Translations under genes and position numbers: made by a program
Assembly (NCBI GenBank): GCA_001770415.1
Contig: MEQX01000084.1
Span: forward strand, 3,147 to 47,335
Reading direction: 5' to 3'
Origin: Betaproteobacteria bacterium RIFCSPLOWO2_02_FULL_63_19
GTDB taxonomy: Bacteria; Pseudomonadota; Gammaproteobacteria; Burkholderiales; SG8-39
Length of the DNA: 44,189 nucleotides
Shown here: in pieces, positions 1 through 7,435 of the stretch
How the letters are laid out: every line of letters starts with the position of its first letter
How positions within the stretch are numbered: the stretch's first letter is position 1
Notes under the pieces: generated by a model
Database searches by the model: none
Told to the model about the DNA's origin: nothing
What the model saw: only the letters and a program-made list of their open reading frames with translations

Positions 1-25
1 GGACCACCTGCCGATGGCCGAGCTT

Positions 26-439
26 TCAGCGCGGCGGCGTCGCAGGAACGCGCTGCCAGCCTCCGGGGCATTCCCTCACGTAGGGGTAATAGGACCGCGA
101 GTCGGCGCAGTAGTACCAGTCCGCTTGCTGCTGTGGCGTCGCCACCGGAACCGCTGGTTGAACATAGGTGACAGCGGGTGCCGCCACCGGCGCCGGATAG
201 ACAAGCACCGGTGCGGGACTGGTCGGCGCCGCATAAGCAGGCGCGGCGGAATAGGCGAGCCCGACGAGCGCGGCACCAAGGAGAAGTCCAAGGCCCACTC
301 CGCCGCCATGGCCATGCACGTAGACTCTGCCGTGGCTGTAGCCGCCATGCCCACGGTATTGGGCCATCACCGGGGTGCTGACCACCGTCCCGAACGCAAG
401 CATCAACAATACAGGAACCAGCTTCAGATTTCGCTTCAT
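26..439 (-). CDS. Small secreted Gly/His/Pro-rich protein
   Basis: A 137-residue predicted secreted protein of unknown function. Residues 1-26 form a classic signal peptide ending PVMAQ. A Gly/His-rich stretch (about 27-50), a short hydrophobic glycine-rich segment (about 51-60) and a Pro/Ala/Val-rich linker follow. The C-terminal block (about residues 107-130) has two Cys and the pattern WYYC..S..YYPYV.EC, which recurs at the end of many uncharacterised proteobacterial exported proteins. The start is supported by a GGGAG Shine-Dalgarno sequence just upstream. It is monocistronic as seen here and divergent from the crotonase gene. An envelope location is inferred from the signal peptide; no function can be assigned. 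Confidence 0.8.
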   Translation of the reverse strand: MKRNLKLVPVLLMLAFGTVVSTPVMAQYRGHGGYSHGRVYVHGHGGGVGLGLLLGAALVGLAYSAAPAYAAPTSPAPVLVYPAPVAAPAVTYVQPAVPVATPQQQADWYYCADSRSYYPYVRECPGGWQRVPATPPR

Positions 440-552
440 GGCTTACTCCCGCCTGTCCAACTGATCTCAGACTAGCAGACAGCCCGGGCGAGCGGTGTAA
501 TCAATTGTTCCAACATGTAACAGCCGGGTCAGTGGCTAGCGCAGGCTCGACA

Positions 553-568
553 TCCCGCGTGAGCGGGA
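553..568. repeat. Degenerate REP-like palindrome
   Basis: TCCCGC-gtga-GCGGGA is a perfect 6-bp inverted repeat. It is followed by GGATTCCCCCTACGC, which looks like a decayed second arm of the paired GCGGGAA hairpins dispersed in many betaproteobacterial intergenic regions. It lies between two divergent genes. Only one copy was noticed in this window, so its repeat status rests on resemblance. Confidence 0.4.
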
Positions 569-672
569 ACCCCGGCGTGGATTCCCCCTACGCTTGCCGG
601 CATTGCAATCGGTCGGACCCGGGAGCAATATGCTCGCGCCCATACCGCTCACCCGCGTTGAAAGGTAATCCC

Positions 673-1509
673 ATGGCAGAGAAACAGAATTACGAAACCA
701 TCAAGATAGAAAGGAAGGACGGCATCACCTGGGTCATCCTCAACCGTCCCGAGAAGCGCAATGCGATGAGCCCGCAAATGCACATGGAGATGGACCAGGC
801 GCTCGACGATCTGGCGGTGGACCCCGCGACCCGCGTGCTCGTGCTCACCGGTGCGGGCAAGGCCTTCTGCGCCGGGCAGGACATCGCGCTCTTCTTCCGC
901 GGCACCGAGGACGATCCGGCTGCGCGCTTTCGCGCGCGGCGCGCCTCCAACCAGTGGCGCTGGCAGAAGCTGTCCACGTTTCCGAAGGCCACGATTGCCA
1001 TGGTGAACGGGTTCTGCTTCGGCGGCGGATTTACCCAGGTGTGCGCCTGCGACTTCGCGATCGCGGCCGATGACACGGTTTTCGGCCTGTCGGAAGTCAA
1101 CTGGGGCATCCTCCCGGGCGGCATTGTCGGCTGGAACGTGACGCAGACGCTCAACTACCGCGACGCGCTTTACTACGCGCTGACCGGAGATACCTTCGAC
1201 GGCAAGAAGGCGCAGGAAATCGGTTTCGTCAACTTCTCGGTTCCGCGCGCGAAGCTCCGCGCGGCCACGATCGCGCTGGCGAACAAGATGATGGCAAAGA
1301 ACCCCGCAGCGGTGCGCTATACCAAGGAAGCGATACGCGCGGTGCGATTCATGAACGAGCCCCAGGCGCACGACTACCTGATCGCCAAGGGCGACGCGCT
1401 GCGATTCAACGACAAGGAAAAGGGGCGCGAGGCGGGCATGCGGCAGTTTCTCGACGACAAGACCTACAAGCCCGGCCTGGGTGAATTCAAGCGCAGGAAG
1501 CCGGCTTGA
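673..1509 (+). CDS. Crotonase-fold CoA hydratase/aldolase (HCHL-like)
   Basis: A 278-residue enoyl-CoA hydratase/isomerase superfamily enzyme closest in pattern to p-hydroxycinnamoyl-CoA hydratase-lyase (feruloyl-CoA hydratase/lyase), which shortens hydroxycinnamoyl-CoA to an aldehyde plus acetyl-CoA. Shared signatures are LNRPEKRNAMSP near residue 24, the oxyanion-hole stretch VNGFCFGGGF (111-120), catalytic Glu141 in GLSEVNWGI, and QFLDDK..KPGL near the C terminus. The start at 673 follows an AAAGG site; the frame stays open upstream but without homology. Compared with Pseudomonas HCHL as I remember it, Tyr75 becomes Phe74, Ser123 becomes Thr121 and Tyr239 becomes Ile237. Both tyrosines that contact the substrate 4-hydroxyl are therefore absent, so the substrate is probably different. 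It converges on the dehydrogenase at 1523. Confidence 0.85.
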   Translation: MAEKQNYETIKIERKDGITWVILNRPEKRNAMSPQMHMEMDQALDDLAVDPATRVLVLTGAGKAFCAGQDIALFFRGTEDDPAARFRARRASNQWRWQKLSTFPKATIAMVNGFCFGGGFTQVCACDFAIAADDTVFGLSEVNWGILPGGIVGWNVTQTLNYRDALYYALTGDTFDGKKAQEIGFVNFSVPRAKLRAATIALANKMMAKNPAAVRYTKEAIRAVRFMNEPQAHDYLIAKGDALRFNDKEKGREAGMRQFLDDKTYKPGLGEFKRRKPA

Positions 1510-1522
1510 TTCCGCGTGCTCG

Positions 1523-2548
1523 CTAGACCGGTTCGACCACCGACTGGATCTCCTCGCCGCGCGCCGCGCGCATGATATTTTCGACGATGAAATCGTTCGC
1601 GTTGAGAATCGACTCTTGCGCCCGGGTCGCCTGATGCGGCGTGAGGATCACGTTTTCGATGCCGATCAGCGGATTGTCACGCTTGATCGGTTCGGTTTCC
1701 ACCACGTCCAGCCCCGCCCCAAAGATCTTCTTCGCTCGCAGTGCCCGGATCAGCGCCTCCTCGTCCACCACCGGCCCGCGTGAAGTATTGATCAGCAGGG
1801 CCGTCGGCTTCATCAGCGCGAACTCGCGGTCGGACATCATGTGGCGCGTCGTGCGCTCCAGCGGAACGTGCAGGGACACCACGTCGCTGGTTTTCAGCAG
1901 CGTGTCGAAAGCGACGCGCTTTGCATGCGCCGCCTCCTCGTACTCACGCGGGAAATCCAGTATGTCGTGATAAACGACTTCGCATTCCCAGCCCTGAAGT
2001 CGCTTCGCCACCCGCGAGCCGATGCGGCCGAGGCCGACGATACCGATGCGCTTGCCGACCAGCGTGTGGAATTCCTCCACGGGGTGCCTGATCACCGGCT
2101 CCCACCAGGTTCCACCCTTGATGCTGGCGATCTGTACGTCCAGTTTCCGGTACACCGCCACGATGAGCGCGATGGCGTGCTCGGCCACGGCTACGGCGTT
2201 GGCTCCACCGTTGTTGGCCACTTTCACGCCGAGCTCGGCGAGCGCCACCTTGTCGCAGAAATCGGTACCGGCGCTCGGGGCCTGCAGCAGATTCGCGGTA
2301 GGGACTTTCTTCATCAGCTCGGTAAACTGGGCCGGCAGGAATTCCCACTTTCCGTTCGGGCTCTTGCCGCCCGCAAGCAGCGCGACGGCGCCGTCGCAGC
2401 GCCTTGCGATTTCGTCGGCCGGCAACGTCTGGTCGACGAGCGTGATCTCCACGAGCCCGCCGAGACGCTTTGCGATGGTGTTCAGCACCGCGAGCTTAGC
2501 CCTGGATACGTCGGTATCCGGCGCAATCATGACCGCTGTTGCTGCCAT
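1523..2548 (-). CDS. D-isomer-specific 2-hydroxyacid dehydrogenase
   Basis: A 341-residue NAD(P)-dependent dehydrogenase that interconverts 2-hydroxy acids and 2-oxo acids. The catalytic domain is split by a Rossmann domain whose GLGRIG motif sits at about residues 172-177. The family catalytic set is visible: Arg257 in NTSRGPVVDE, a Glu in DVVETEP (284-286) and His305 in TPHQA. An AAAGGA Shine-Dalgarno supports the start. The next gene upstream on the same strand is an Ldh_2-family dehydrogenase, 178 bases away. Paired unrelated dehydrogenases of these two folds act on opposite enantiomers in sulfolactate metabolism (SlcC and ComC). That role is only an inference here; phosphoglycerate-, glyoxylate- or hydroxypyruvate-type substrates are equally possible from sequence. 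Confidence 0.88.
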   Translation of the reverse strand: MAATAVMIAPDTDVSRAKLAVLNTIAKRLGGLVEITLVDQTLPADEIARRCDGAVALLAGGKSPNGKWEFLPAQFTELMKKVPTANLLQAPSAGTDFCDKVALAELGVKVANNGGANAVAVAEHAIALIVAVYRKLDVQIASIKGGTWWEPVIRHPVEEFHTLVGKRIGIVGLGRIGSRVAKRLQGWECEVVYHDILDFPREYEEAAHAKRVAFDTLLKTSDVVSLHVPLERTTRHMMSDREFALMKPTALLINTSRGPVVDEEALIRALRAKKIFGAGLDVVETEPIKRDNPLIGIENVILTPHQATRAQESILNANDFIVENIMRAARGEEIQSVVEPV

Positions 2549-2726
2549 TGCGTTCCTTTCACTTCTCGATCGGTTGGGCCCTCTCCGGCCGGGCTATGCC
2601 GCGTTCGCCCTCTCTTCGGTCGAACGCTCGAGTCCAACGACCGATACACCGTGCACATCCTGTGAATTTCGACCGCCGTGCGGCCGAAGCGCGTCAGGAT
2701 ATCACCGGATCGCGGTGCTATCGAAC

Positions 2727-3830
2727 TCACGCAAGCAGGAATGGCGCGTTGCACTCCTCGGCCGTCGCCCTGACCGTATCGATCAGCGGGCCGGGAAGCG
2801 GGATTCCGCCGGCGAGCCGGCGCTCGCGCTCGCCCCGTTCCCTGTCGCCGGCGATAAGTACCGGGTTGGCCGGGTCCGCCGGGCGGGTGCTGTGCAGAAC
2901 GTCGATCATCCGGTCCATATCGTCTTCGAAATCGGACCCCGTCCGGAATGCGTGCGGGTCGATCGCGAAGAAGAAGTGTGCGATGTTGTCCGGCTCGTTC
3001 GGCCGTTGAGTCTTGGAGCGAACCGGCGCGAACGACCCTCCGGCGAGCACGCCCGAGAGGATCTGCACCATCACCGCGAGACCATAGCCCTTGTGGCTGC
3101 CGGATTCATAGGTGCCGCCCAGCGGCGTCAGACCGCTTTTTGCGCCGCCGCCGAAAATGTTCTTGATAACGAAGTCCGCCTCGGTGACCGGCGCGCCATT
3201 GTCATCGACGGCCCATCCGACGGGCAACGGCAGATTGCGCTGTTGGCGCACCCGTACCTTGCCGAGAGCGGAGGTGGTGGTAGCCATATCCAGCAGAAAA
3301 GTGCCATTGCGGCGCGTCGGCGCGGCGAAGGCGATCGGATTCGTGCCCAGTACGGCGTCGGCTCCCCAGGTCGGCACCATCGCGACCATCCGGGTCGTCG
3401 TGGTGGCCATTCCGATGCACCCCCGGCGAACGGCGACCTCGGTGTAGATTCCAGCCGCACCGAAGTGATGCGAGTTTTTGACCGTCACCACGCCGGCACC
3501 GGCCTCGAGCGCCTTGTCGACGGCCAGCCCCATCGCATAGATCGAGATCGGATGGCCCAGCCCGGCATCGGCATCCACGAGCGCGGTCGCGGCGGTCTCG
3601 CGCAGGATTCGGCGCTTGGGATGCAGGTTCAGCCGGCCGCTGCGACGAAGGCGGTTGTAGCTGTCGAGCATCGCGATTCCATGCGAATCGATGCCGCGCA
3701 AATCGGTCTCCGTCATGACCTGAACCGTCGGTTCGCTCTGGTCCGGGGGCATCCCCCATGCATCGAAAATCACCTGTAATTGCCGGCAGAGCGTGTCGTG
3801 TGGAACGTTGATGCTGGATGAGGAATTCAT
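2727..3830 (-). CDS. Malate/L-lactate dehydrogenase-family (Ldh_2, ComC-like) oxidoreductase
   Basis: A 367-residue member of the Ldh_2 fold, which is unrelated to Rossmann lactate dehydrogenases and includes ureidoglycolate, malate and (R)-sulfolactate (ComC) dehydrogenases. Visible family signatures are LRGIDSHG (44-51), the catalytic-histidine motif NSHHFGAAG (119-127, usually NSNHFG), GTNPIAFAAP, and the cofactor-binding stretch LDMATTTSALGK. Full family length. The start follows an AAAGAG-type site. It is divergent from the enolase-superfamily gene at 3900 with only 69 bases between, so the two probably share a control region. The substrate is not determined. Neighbourhood with a D-2-hydroxyacid dehydrogenase and a split ThDP decarboxylase points to a 2-hydroxy/2-oxo acid pair. 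Confidence 0.87.
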   Translation of the reverse strand: MNSSSSINVPHDTLCRQLQVIFDAWGMPPDQSEPTVQVMTETDLRGIDSHGIAMLDSYNRLRRSGRLNLHPKRRILRETAATALVDADAGLGHPISIYAMGLAVDKALEAGAGVVTVKNSHHFGAAGIYTEVAVRRGCIGMATTTTRMVAMVPTWGADAVLGTNPIAFAAPTRRNGTFLLDMATTTSALGKVRVRQQRNLPLPVGWAVDDNGAPVTEADFVIKNIFGGGAKSGLTPLGGTYESGSHKGYGLAVMVQILSGVLAGGSFAPVRSKTQRPNEPDNIAHFFFAIDPHAFRTGSDFEDDMDRMIDVLHSTRPADPANPVLIAGDRERGERERRLAGGIPLPGPLIDTVRATAEECNAPFLLA

Positions 3831-3899
3831 TGCTCTTTGCGTTTCCGGTTGGATCGGCTTGTGCCGTTCTTCGATGCTTTCATCGTATCATCCGCGAAC

Positions 3900-5033
3900 A
3901 TGAAGATACGAACCATCGATGCTGTCGGACTCGAATACCGGGTTCCAGCGGACAGGGCCTACGGATCGGCGGTCGGGCTCGTCGCGCGGCGCCAGGCGAC
4001 ACTGATCAGAGTAAGTACCGAGGAAGGCATCGAAGGGATCGGCGACGCGCGCGCACCGGTAGGCGTTGTCCGCGCGAATCTCGAACTGCTGAAGCCGGTC
4101 TTCATCGGTGCCGACATACTCGACCGCGACGCGATCTTCACGCGGCTGCTCAACCGCCTGTACCACATGGGGCTGCAGGGTCCGCTGATCGGTACCTACA
4201 GCGGCCTCGATATCGCGATGCTCGATGCATTGGGAAAGGGACTCGGACTTCCGGTATGCAGGCTGATCGGCGGCATGGCGCGCCGCGAAGTGGCCGCTTA
4301 CGCCACCGGCGGCTACCTCACGCCGCATCCCGGCCCCGGTTTCGAGTCACAGCTCGAAGCGATTCGCGAATCCGGATTGCCGGTTGCAAAAATAAAAATC
4401 GGAACCGGGGTTGAGTCGGACGAGGCGCGCGTGGCCGCCGCGCGGCGCTATCTGGGCGAGGACATGGTGCTGGCGGTGGACGCGAACGGCAATTACACCT
4501 GCGAGCTCGCACTGGAGAGCATGCGGCGCCTTTCGCCTTATCGGATCCACTGGTACGAGGAGCCGCTGAAACCCCGGGACTATCGCGGCTACGCTCATCT
4601 GCGTTCACGCGCGCCGATGGCGATTTCGGCCGGTGAAGCACATTACATGGCGTTCGATTTCCTGCGGCTCGTCGAGAACGGCTGCATCGATATTGCTCAA
4701 CCCGCGGTATGCGTTTGCGGCGGACTGGACGAGGCGCGCCGGATCGCCGACCTGTGCCGTCTGTACAGCGTGCGGGTGATCCCTGCCGCGTGGTCGAGCG
4801 GCGTCGGGCTGGCGGCAGCCGTGCATTTCGCCGCGTCGTTACCGCCGATCGCCGACTCGGAGTTCGAAGCGGCAGCGCAACTGGTCGAATACGACGTCGG
4901 CGAAAACCCGCTTCGCGACGAAGTCCTCGCCGAACCGTTGCGCCCGAGCGCGGGAAGATTCACCGTGAGCGAATCTCCGGGCCTGGGCATCACGCTCGAC
5001 GAGGACGCGGTTCGTCGCTATACCGTCGACTGA
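3900..5033 (+). CDS. Enolase-superfamily (MR/MLE) protein lacking the His-Asp dyad
   Basis: A 377-residue mandelate racemase/muconate lactonizing enzyme family protein. Members abstract the alpha-proton of a carboxylate with Mg2+ help; many are acid-sugar dehydratases. The N-terminal capping domain spans about 1-125 and the barrel follows. Present are the KxK motif Lys164-Ile-Lys166 and metal ligands Asp194 (VDANGNY), Glu220/221 (YEEP) and Glu246 (SAGE). The usual Asp in QPD is Ala269 (QPA), and the His of the PHxW motif is Ala296 (PAAW), so the His-Asp base pair of the mandelate racemase subgroup is missing. ATG at 3900 is chosen because the MKIRTID start matches the family; upstream codons overlap the divergent gene's leader. 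The reaction cannot be named. Confidence 0.88.
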   Translation: MKIRTIDAVGLEYRVPADRAYGSAVGLVARRQATLIRVSTEEGIEGIGDARAPVGVVRANLELLKPVFIGADILDRDAIFTRLLNRLYHMGLQGPLIGTYSGLDIAMLDALGKGLGLPVCRLIGGMARREVAAYATGGYLTPHPGPGFESQLEAIRESGLPVAKIKIGTGVESDEARVAAARRYLGEDMVLAVDANGNYTCELALESMRRLSPYRIHWYEEPLKPRDYRGYAHLRSRAPMAISAGEAHYMAFDFLRLVENGCIDIAQPAVCVCGGLDEARRIADLCRLYSVRVIPAAWSSGVGLAAAVHFAASLPPIADSEFEAAAQLVEYDVGENPLRDEVLAEPLRPSAGRFTVSESPGLGITLDEDAVRRYTVD

Positions 5034-5087
5034 TCGTTGCTGCGCCGCGCGTCGACTGGCCGTGCACCGTTCCGGCGTCCGCCGCAA

Positions 5088-6179
5088 TCAGCCCGCCCGG
5101 TAGCGTTGCACCGCGGAGGGGTCGAACGAGTAGCCCCAGCCCGGGGTCTTCGGAACGACTGCGTGGCCCTGCGCATTCAACTCGATTCTTTCGCGATAGA
5201 CCGGCTCGAACCACGGCGCATATTCCAGCACGATGGCGTTCGGCACGGCTGCGAGCAGCGCCAGACTCATTTCGTGAAACAGGTGCGAGGAGACCGGGAT
5301 GTCGAACGCTTCGGCCAGATGGGCCGCCTGCAGAAATCCCGTGGGCCCTCCCATGCGCTGCAGATCGGGCATCACTATGTCTGCCGATCGCTGCTGCAGC
5401 ATCTGCAGGATGCCTCTGGGGCTGTATTCGGATTCGCCGCTTGCGATGGGCATGTCCAGTGCCGCGGCAATCGAGGCTTCGGCGGCGTGATCGTAATAGC
5501 GAACCGGTTCCTCCAACCAGGCGAGATCGAATGGCTCGATCATTCTGCCGAGCCGGATGGCCTGCGGCACGCTCAGGCGCTGATTGGCGTCCGCCCGCAA
5601 CGAGATGTCCGGCCCGATCGCTTCGCGCACCGCGCGCACCCTCGCCACGTCGTCCTTCGGTGCATGCTTGCCGACACTCATCTTCATGCCGCGGAAGCCC
5701 TCCTTCACGAATCCGGCGGCGGCGCGCTGCAGTTCATCGATCGAATAGTCGTGCCCGAGACCGACGCTGCGGTAGACCGGAACGGCGTCCCGGCAGCCCC
5801 CCAGCAAACGCGAGACGTTCATGGTGCAGGCCTTCGCACGCAGATCGAGGATCGCCGCGTCCATGCCCGCCATGCCGACGATCGTCATGCCCGCGTGGCC
5901 GAAGAAACCGATTCCGGTCCAGGCACGGGCATGGAAGCTGCCGCCCAGCTCCGGATCCAGGCCCGCGACCAGCGGCTCGAAGCTCCTGACCATCTCGTGC
6001 AGCGACGACAACCGCTGCTTGTTCAGCGCAAAGACGAGGCCCTCGCCGATCAGCCCCGCGTCGGTCTCGAGATAGATCAGTACGCAGTCCACCGAACGCA
6101 GGTCGCCGAGGCCCTCTTGCTTGATCGCGGAGGAAAACGGTAAATGTACGACTTCGGTGCGCAGACGGGTGATCTTCAC
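5088..6179 (-). CDS. Enolase-superfamily (MR/MLE) protein with altered KxK motif
   Basis: A 363-residue second mandelate racemase/muconate lactonizing family protein, converging on the one at 3900-5033. Metal ligands Asp197 (RADANQ), Glu223/224 (LEEP) and Glu249 (SGES) are present, as is the His-Asp dyad: Asp272 in VMPD and His299 in VSSHLF. The KxK motif reads Lys166-Met-Ser168, so the second lysine, the base in mandelate racemase, is replaced. I recall related Burkholderiales proteins with KMQ-type motifs, so this may be a real subfamily rather than decay. GTG start with AAGGA upstream. It lies 144 bases downstream of the ThDP decarboxylase beta gene and is probably the last gene of the operon beginning at 9336. 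A racemase, dehydratase or cycloisomerase role is unresolved. Confidence 0.87.
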   Translation of the reverse strand: MKITRLRTEVVHLPFSSAIKQEGLGDLRSVDCVLIYLETDAGLIGEGLVFALNKQRLSSLHEMVRSFEPLVAGLDPELGGSFHARAWTGIGFFGHAGMTIVGMAGMDAAILDLRAKACTMNVSRLLGGCRDAVPVYRSVGLGHDYSIDELQRAAAGFVKEGFRGMKMSVGKHAPKDDVARVRAVREAIGPDISLRADANQRLSVPQAIRLGRMIEPFDLAWLEEPVRYYDHAAEASIAAALDMPIASGESEYSPRGILQMLQQRSADIVMPDLQRMGGPTGFLQAAHLAEAFDIPVSSHLFHEMSLALLAAVPNAIVLEYAPWFEPVYRERIELNAQGHAVVPKTPGWGYSFDPSAVQRYRAG

Positions 6180-6323
6180 CTTCTATCCTTGCTCGTGCGG
6201 TGCTATTTCTTCTGTGGAATCCGGCAAACGTGTGCGCAGCGCTTGCCGCATTCTTCGAACCTGCACGCGGGAAACCGGCCCTGGCAGGACGCTGATCGCC
6301 GCTCGTCCCGGAATGATGTCTTC

Positions 6324-6887
6324 CTACCGGCCCGCCGCGAGCGCCTTGCGCAGAGCTTCCCGGCGCTCCGGCTTGTACAGATCCCGGTAGTCGTAGTTTT
6401 CGATGTGACCTTCATGGATCTTGAGCACGGCGAACACCGGCCCCTGCGAACGCAACAGGCTGCCGATGTCGGCCTCGAAGCCGGAGATCTCCGAGAAACT
6501 GTTGCAGTTCCGGATGCCCGCTGCGCGGGCGATGCCCATGAAATCCAGCTCCGGATTGGGCAGCGGATGGCCGCCGTTCGCCTCGTAGCTGCTGTTCTGA
6601 CAGACGAAGTGGATCAGGTTCTTCGGCGCCACCGCGGCGATGGTCGCGAGGCTGCCCAGGTTCATCAGCAGACTGCCGTCGCCGTCGAGCACGATCACCC
6701 GGCGCTGCGGCAGCCCCAGCGCGAGTCCGAGCCCGTGCGAGGAGGCGAGCCCCATCGCGCCGTGCGAGAAGTGGTTCAGCGGCCGATCGGCGATCGCCAG
6801 CCACTCGAAGGCCGAACTGTAGGTCGCCACGACGATCTCGTCGGTGATGTTCCGTGCAAGGACCCGAAAGCATTCGTCGCGCTTCAT
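6324..6887 (-). CDS. ThDP-dependent decarboxylase, beta (PP-ThDP binding) subunit
   Basis: A 187-residue C-terminal-type subunit of a split thiamine diphosphate decarboxylase (sulfopyruvate decarboxylase ComE / phosphonopyruvate decarboxylase-like). The ThDP-Mg2+ motif begins LDGDGSLLMNLG (GDG at 69-71) and continues to NSSYEANGG (98-106), matching the GDGS...N(G)xY.xxGG pattern of this family. ATG at 6887 lies 5 bases after the stop of the alpha subunit gene, which argues for translational coupling; further upstream the frame overlaps the alpha gene. The complex should convert a 2-oxo acid to an aldehyde plus CO2. The substrate cannot be read from sequence; sulfopyruvate, phosphonopyruvate or a simple 2-oxo acid are the options. 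Confidence 0.85.
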   Translation of the reverse strand: MKRDECFRVLARNITDEIVVATYSSAFEWLAIADRPLNHFSHGAMGLASSHGLGLALGLPQRRVIVLDGDGSLLMNLGSLATIAAVAPKNLIHFVCQNSSYEANGGHPLPNPELDFMGIARAAGIRNCNSFSEISGFEADIGSLLRSQGPVFAVLKIHEGHIENYDYRDLYKPERREALRKALAAGR

Positions 6888-6892
6888 CAGGC

Positions 6893-7426
6893 TCACGACG
6901 GACTCCGTCCGATCAGAATCGCCACGGGCAGCGACTTCGCGTAGCATTCGTCGATCGCTGGCTTGATACTGCCCACATCGGCGTCCGATTCGATCAGGCA
7001 ATGCGCAATCCCCATCGCATCGAGCAACGGCTCGACGATGCGAACCCCGTACCGGCCGGATTCCCGCGGAGCCCTGTCCGGCTCCTTGCCCAGCAGTCCC
7101 ACCATCATGCAGATCGGCTGCTTCAGTTCAACGCCGACCGCCCGGATCGCGTTCATCGCGTAGAGCATGCCGGTGTACTGGATCAGGATCAGCGCCCGCT
7201 TGTGGCCGTAGGACAGCCCTGAGGCTATGCCCACGCACTCGTCCTCCTTGCACACCCGGATCAGGCGAAATGCCGGGTCCTCGGAAATCGGGAACAGCAC
7301 GCCGCGGCTGGTCACGATGTCGGGCACCGACAGCACATATTCGACGCCCGCCGCCTTGATCGCCGACACCACGCTGCTGCCTTGAAGAACTTGCTCGGCC
7401 TGTTTCGCAGGCGCATCCACCCTCAT
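6893..7426 (-). CDS. ThDP-dependent decarboxylase, alpha (Pyr-ThDP binding) subunit
   Basis: A 177-residue N-terminal-type subunit that supplies the pyrimidine-binding half of the active site. The activating glutamate is Glu61 in CKEDECVGIASGL, which matches the position of the Glu in ThDP enzymes that deprotonates N1'. Further on, LIQYTGMLYAMNAIRA resembles the Q.SG.GN..NA block of ComD/phosphonopyruvate decarboxylase alpha chains. Start with AGGGAAG upstream. The gene sits between the TTT receptor gene (9 bases upstream) and the beta subunit (5 bases downstream), a tight operon. Split alpha/beta genes are typical of sulfopyruvate decarboxylase, whereas phosphonopyruvate decarboxylase is usually one chain. 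Confidence 0.85.
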   Translation of the reverse strand: MRVDAPAKQAEQVLQGSSVVSAIKAAGVEYVLSVPDIVTSRGVLFPISEDPAFRLIRVCKEDECVGIASGLSYGHKRALILIQYTGMLYAMNAIRAVGVELKQPICMMVGLLGKEPDRAPRESGRYGVRIVEPLLDAMGIAHCLIESDADVGSIKPAIDECYAKSLPVAILIGRSPS

Positions 7427-7435
7427 GGGCTTCCC

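Noticed and set aside
2022-3779. A 585-codon open frame on the plus strand
   Set aside because: It runs antisense across the two dehydrogenase genes and the gap between them, is Arg/Pro/Ala-rich and has no family features. It is an artefact of high G+C codon bias.
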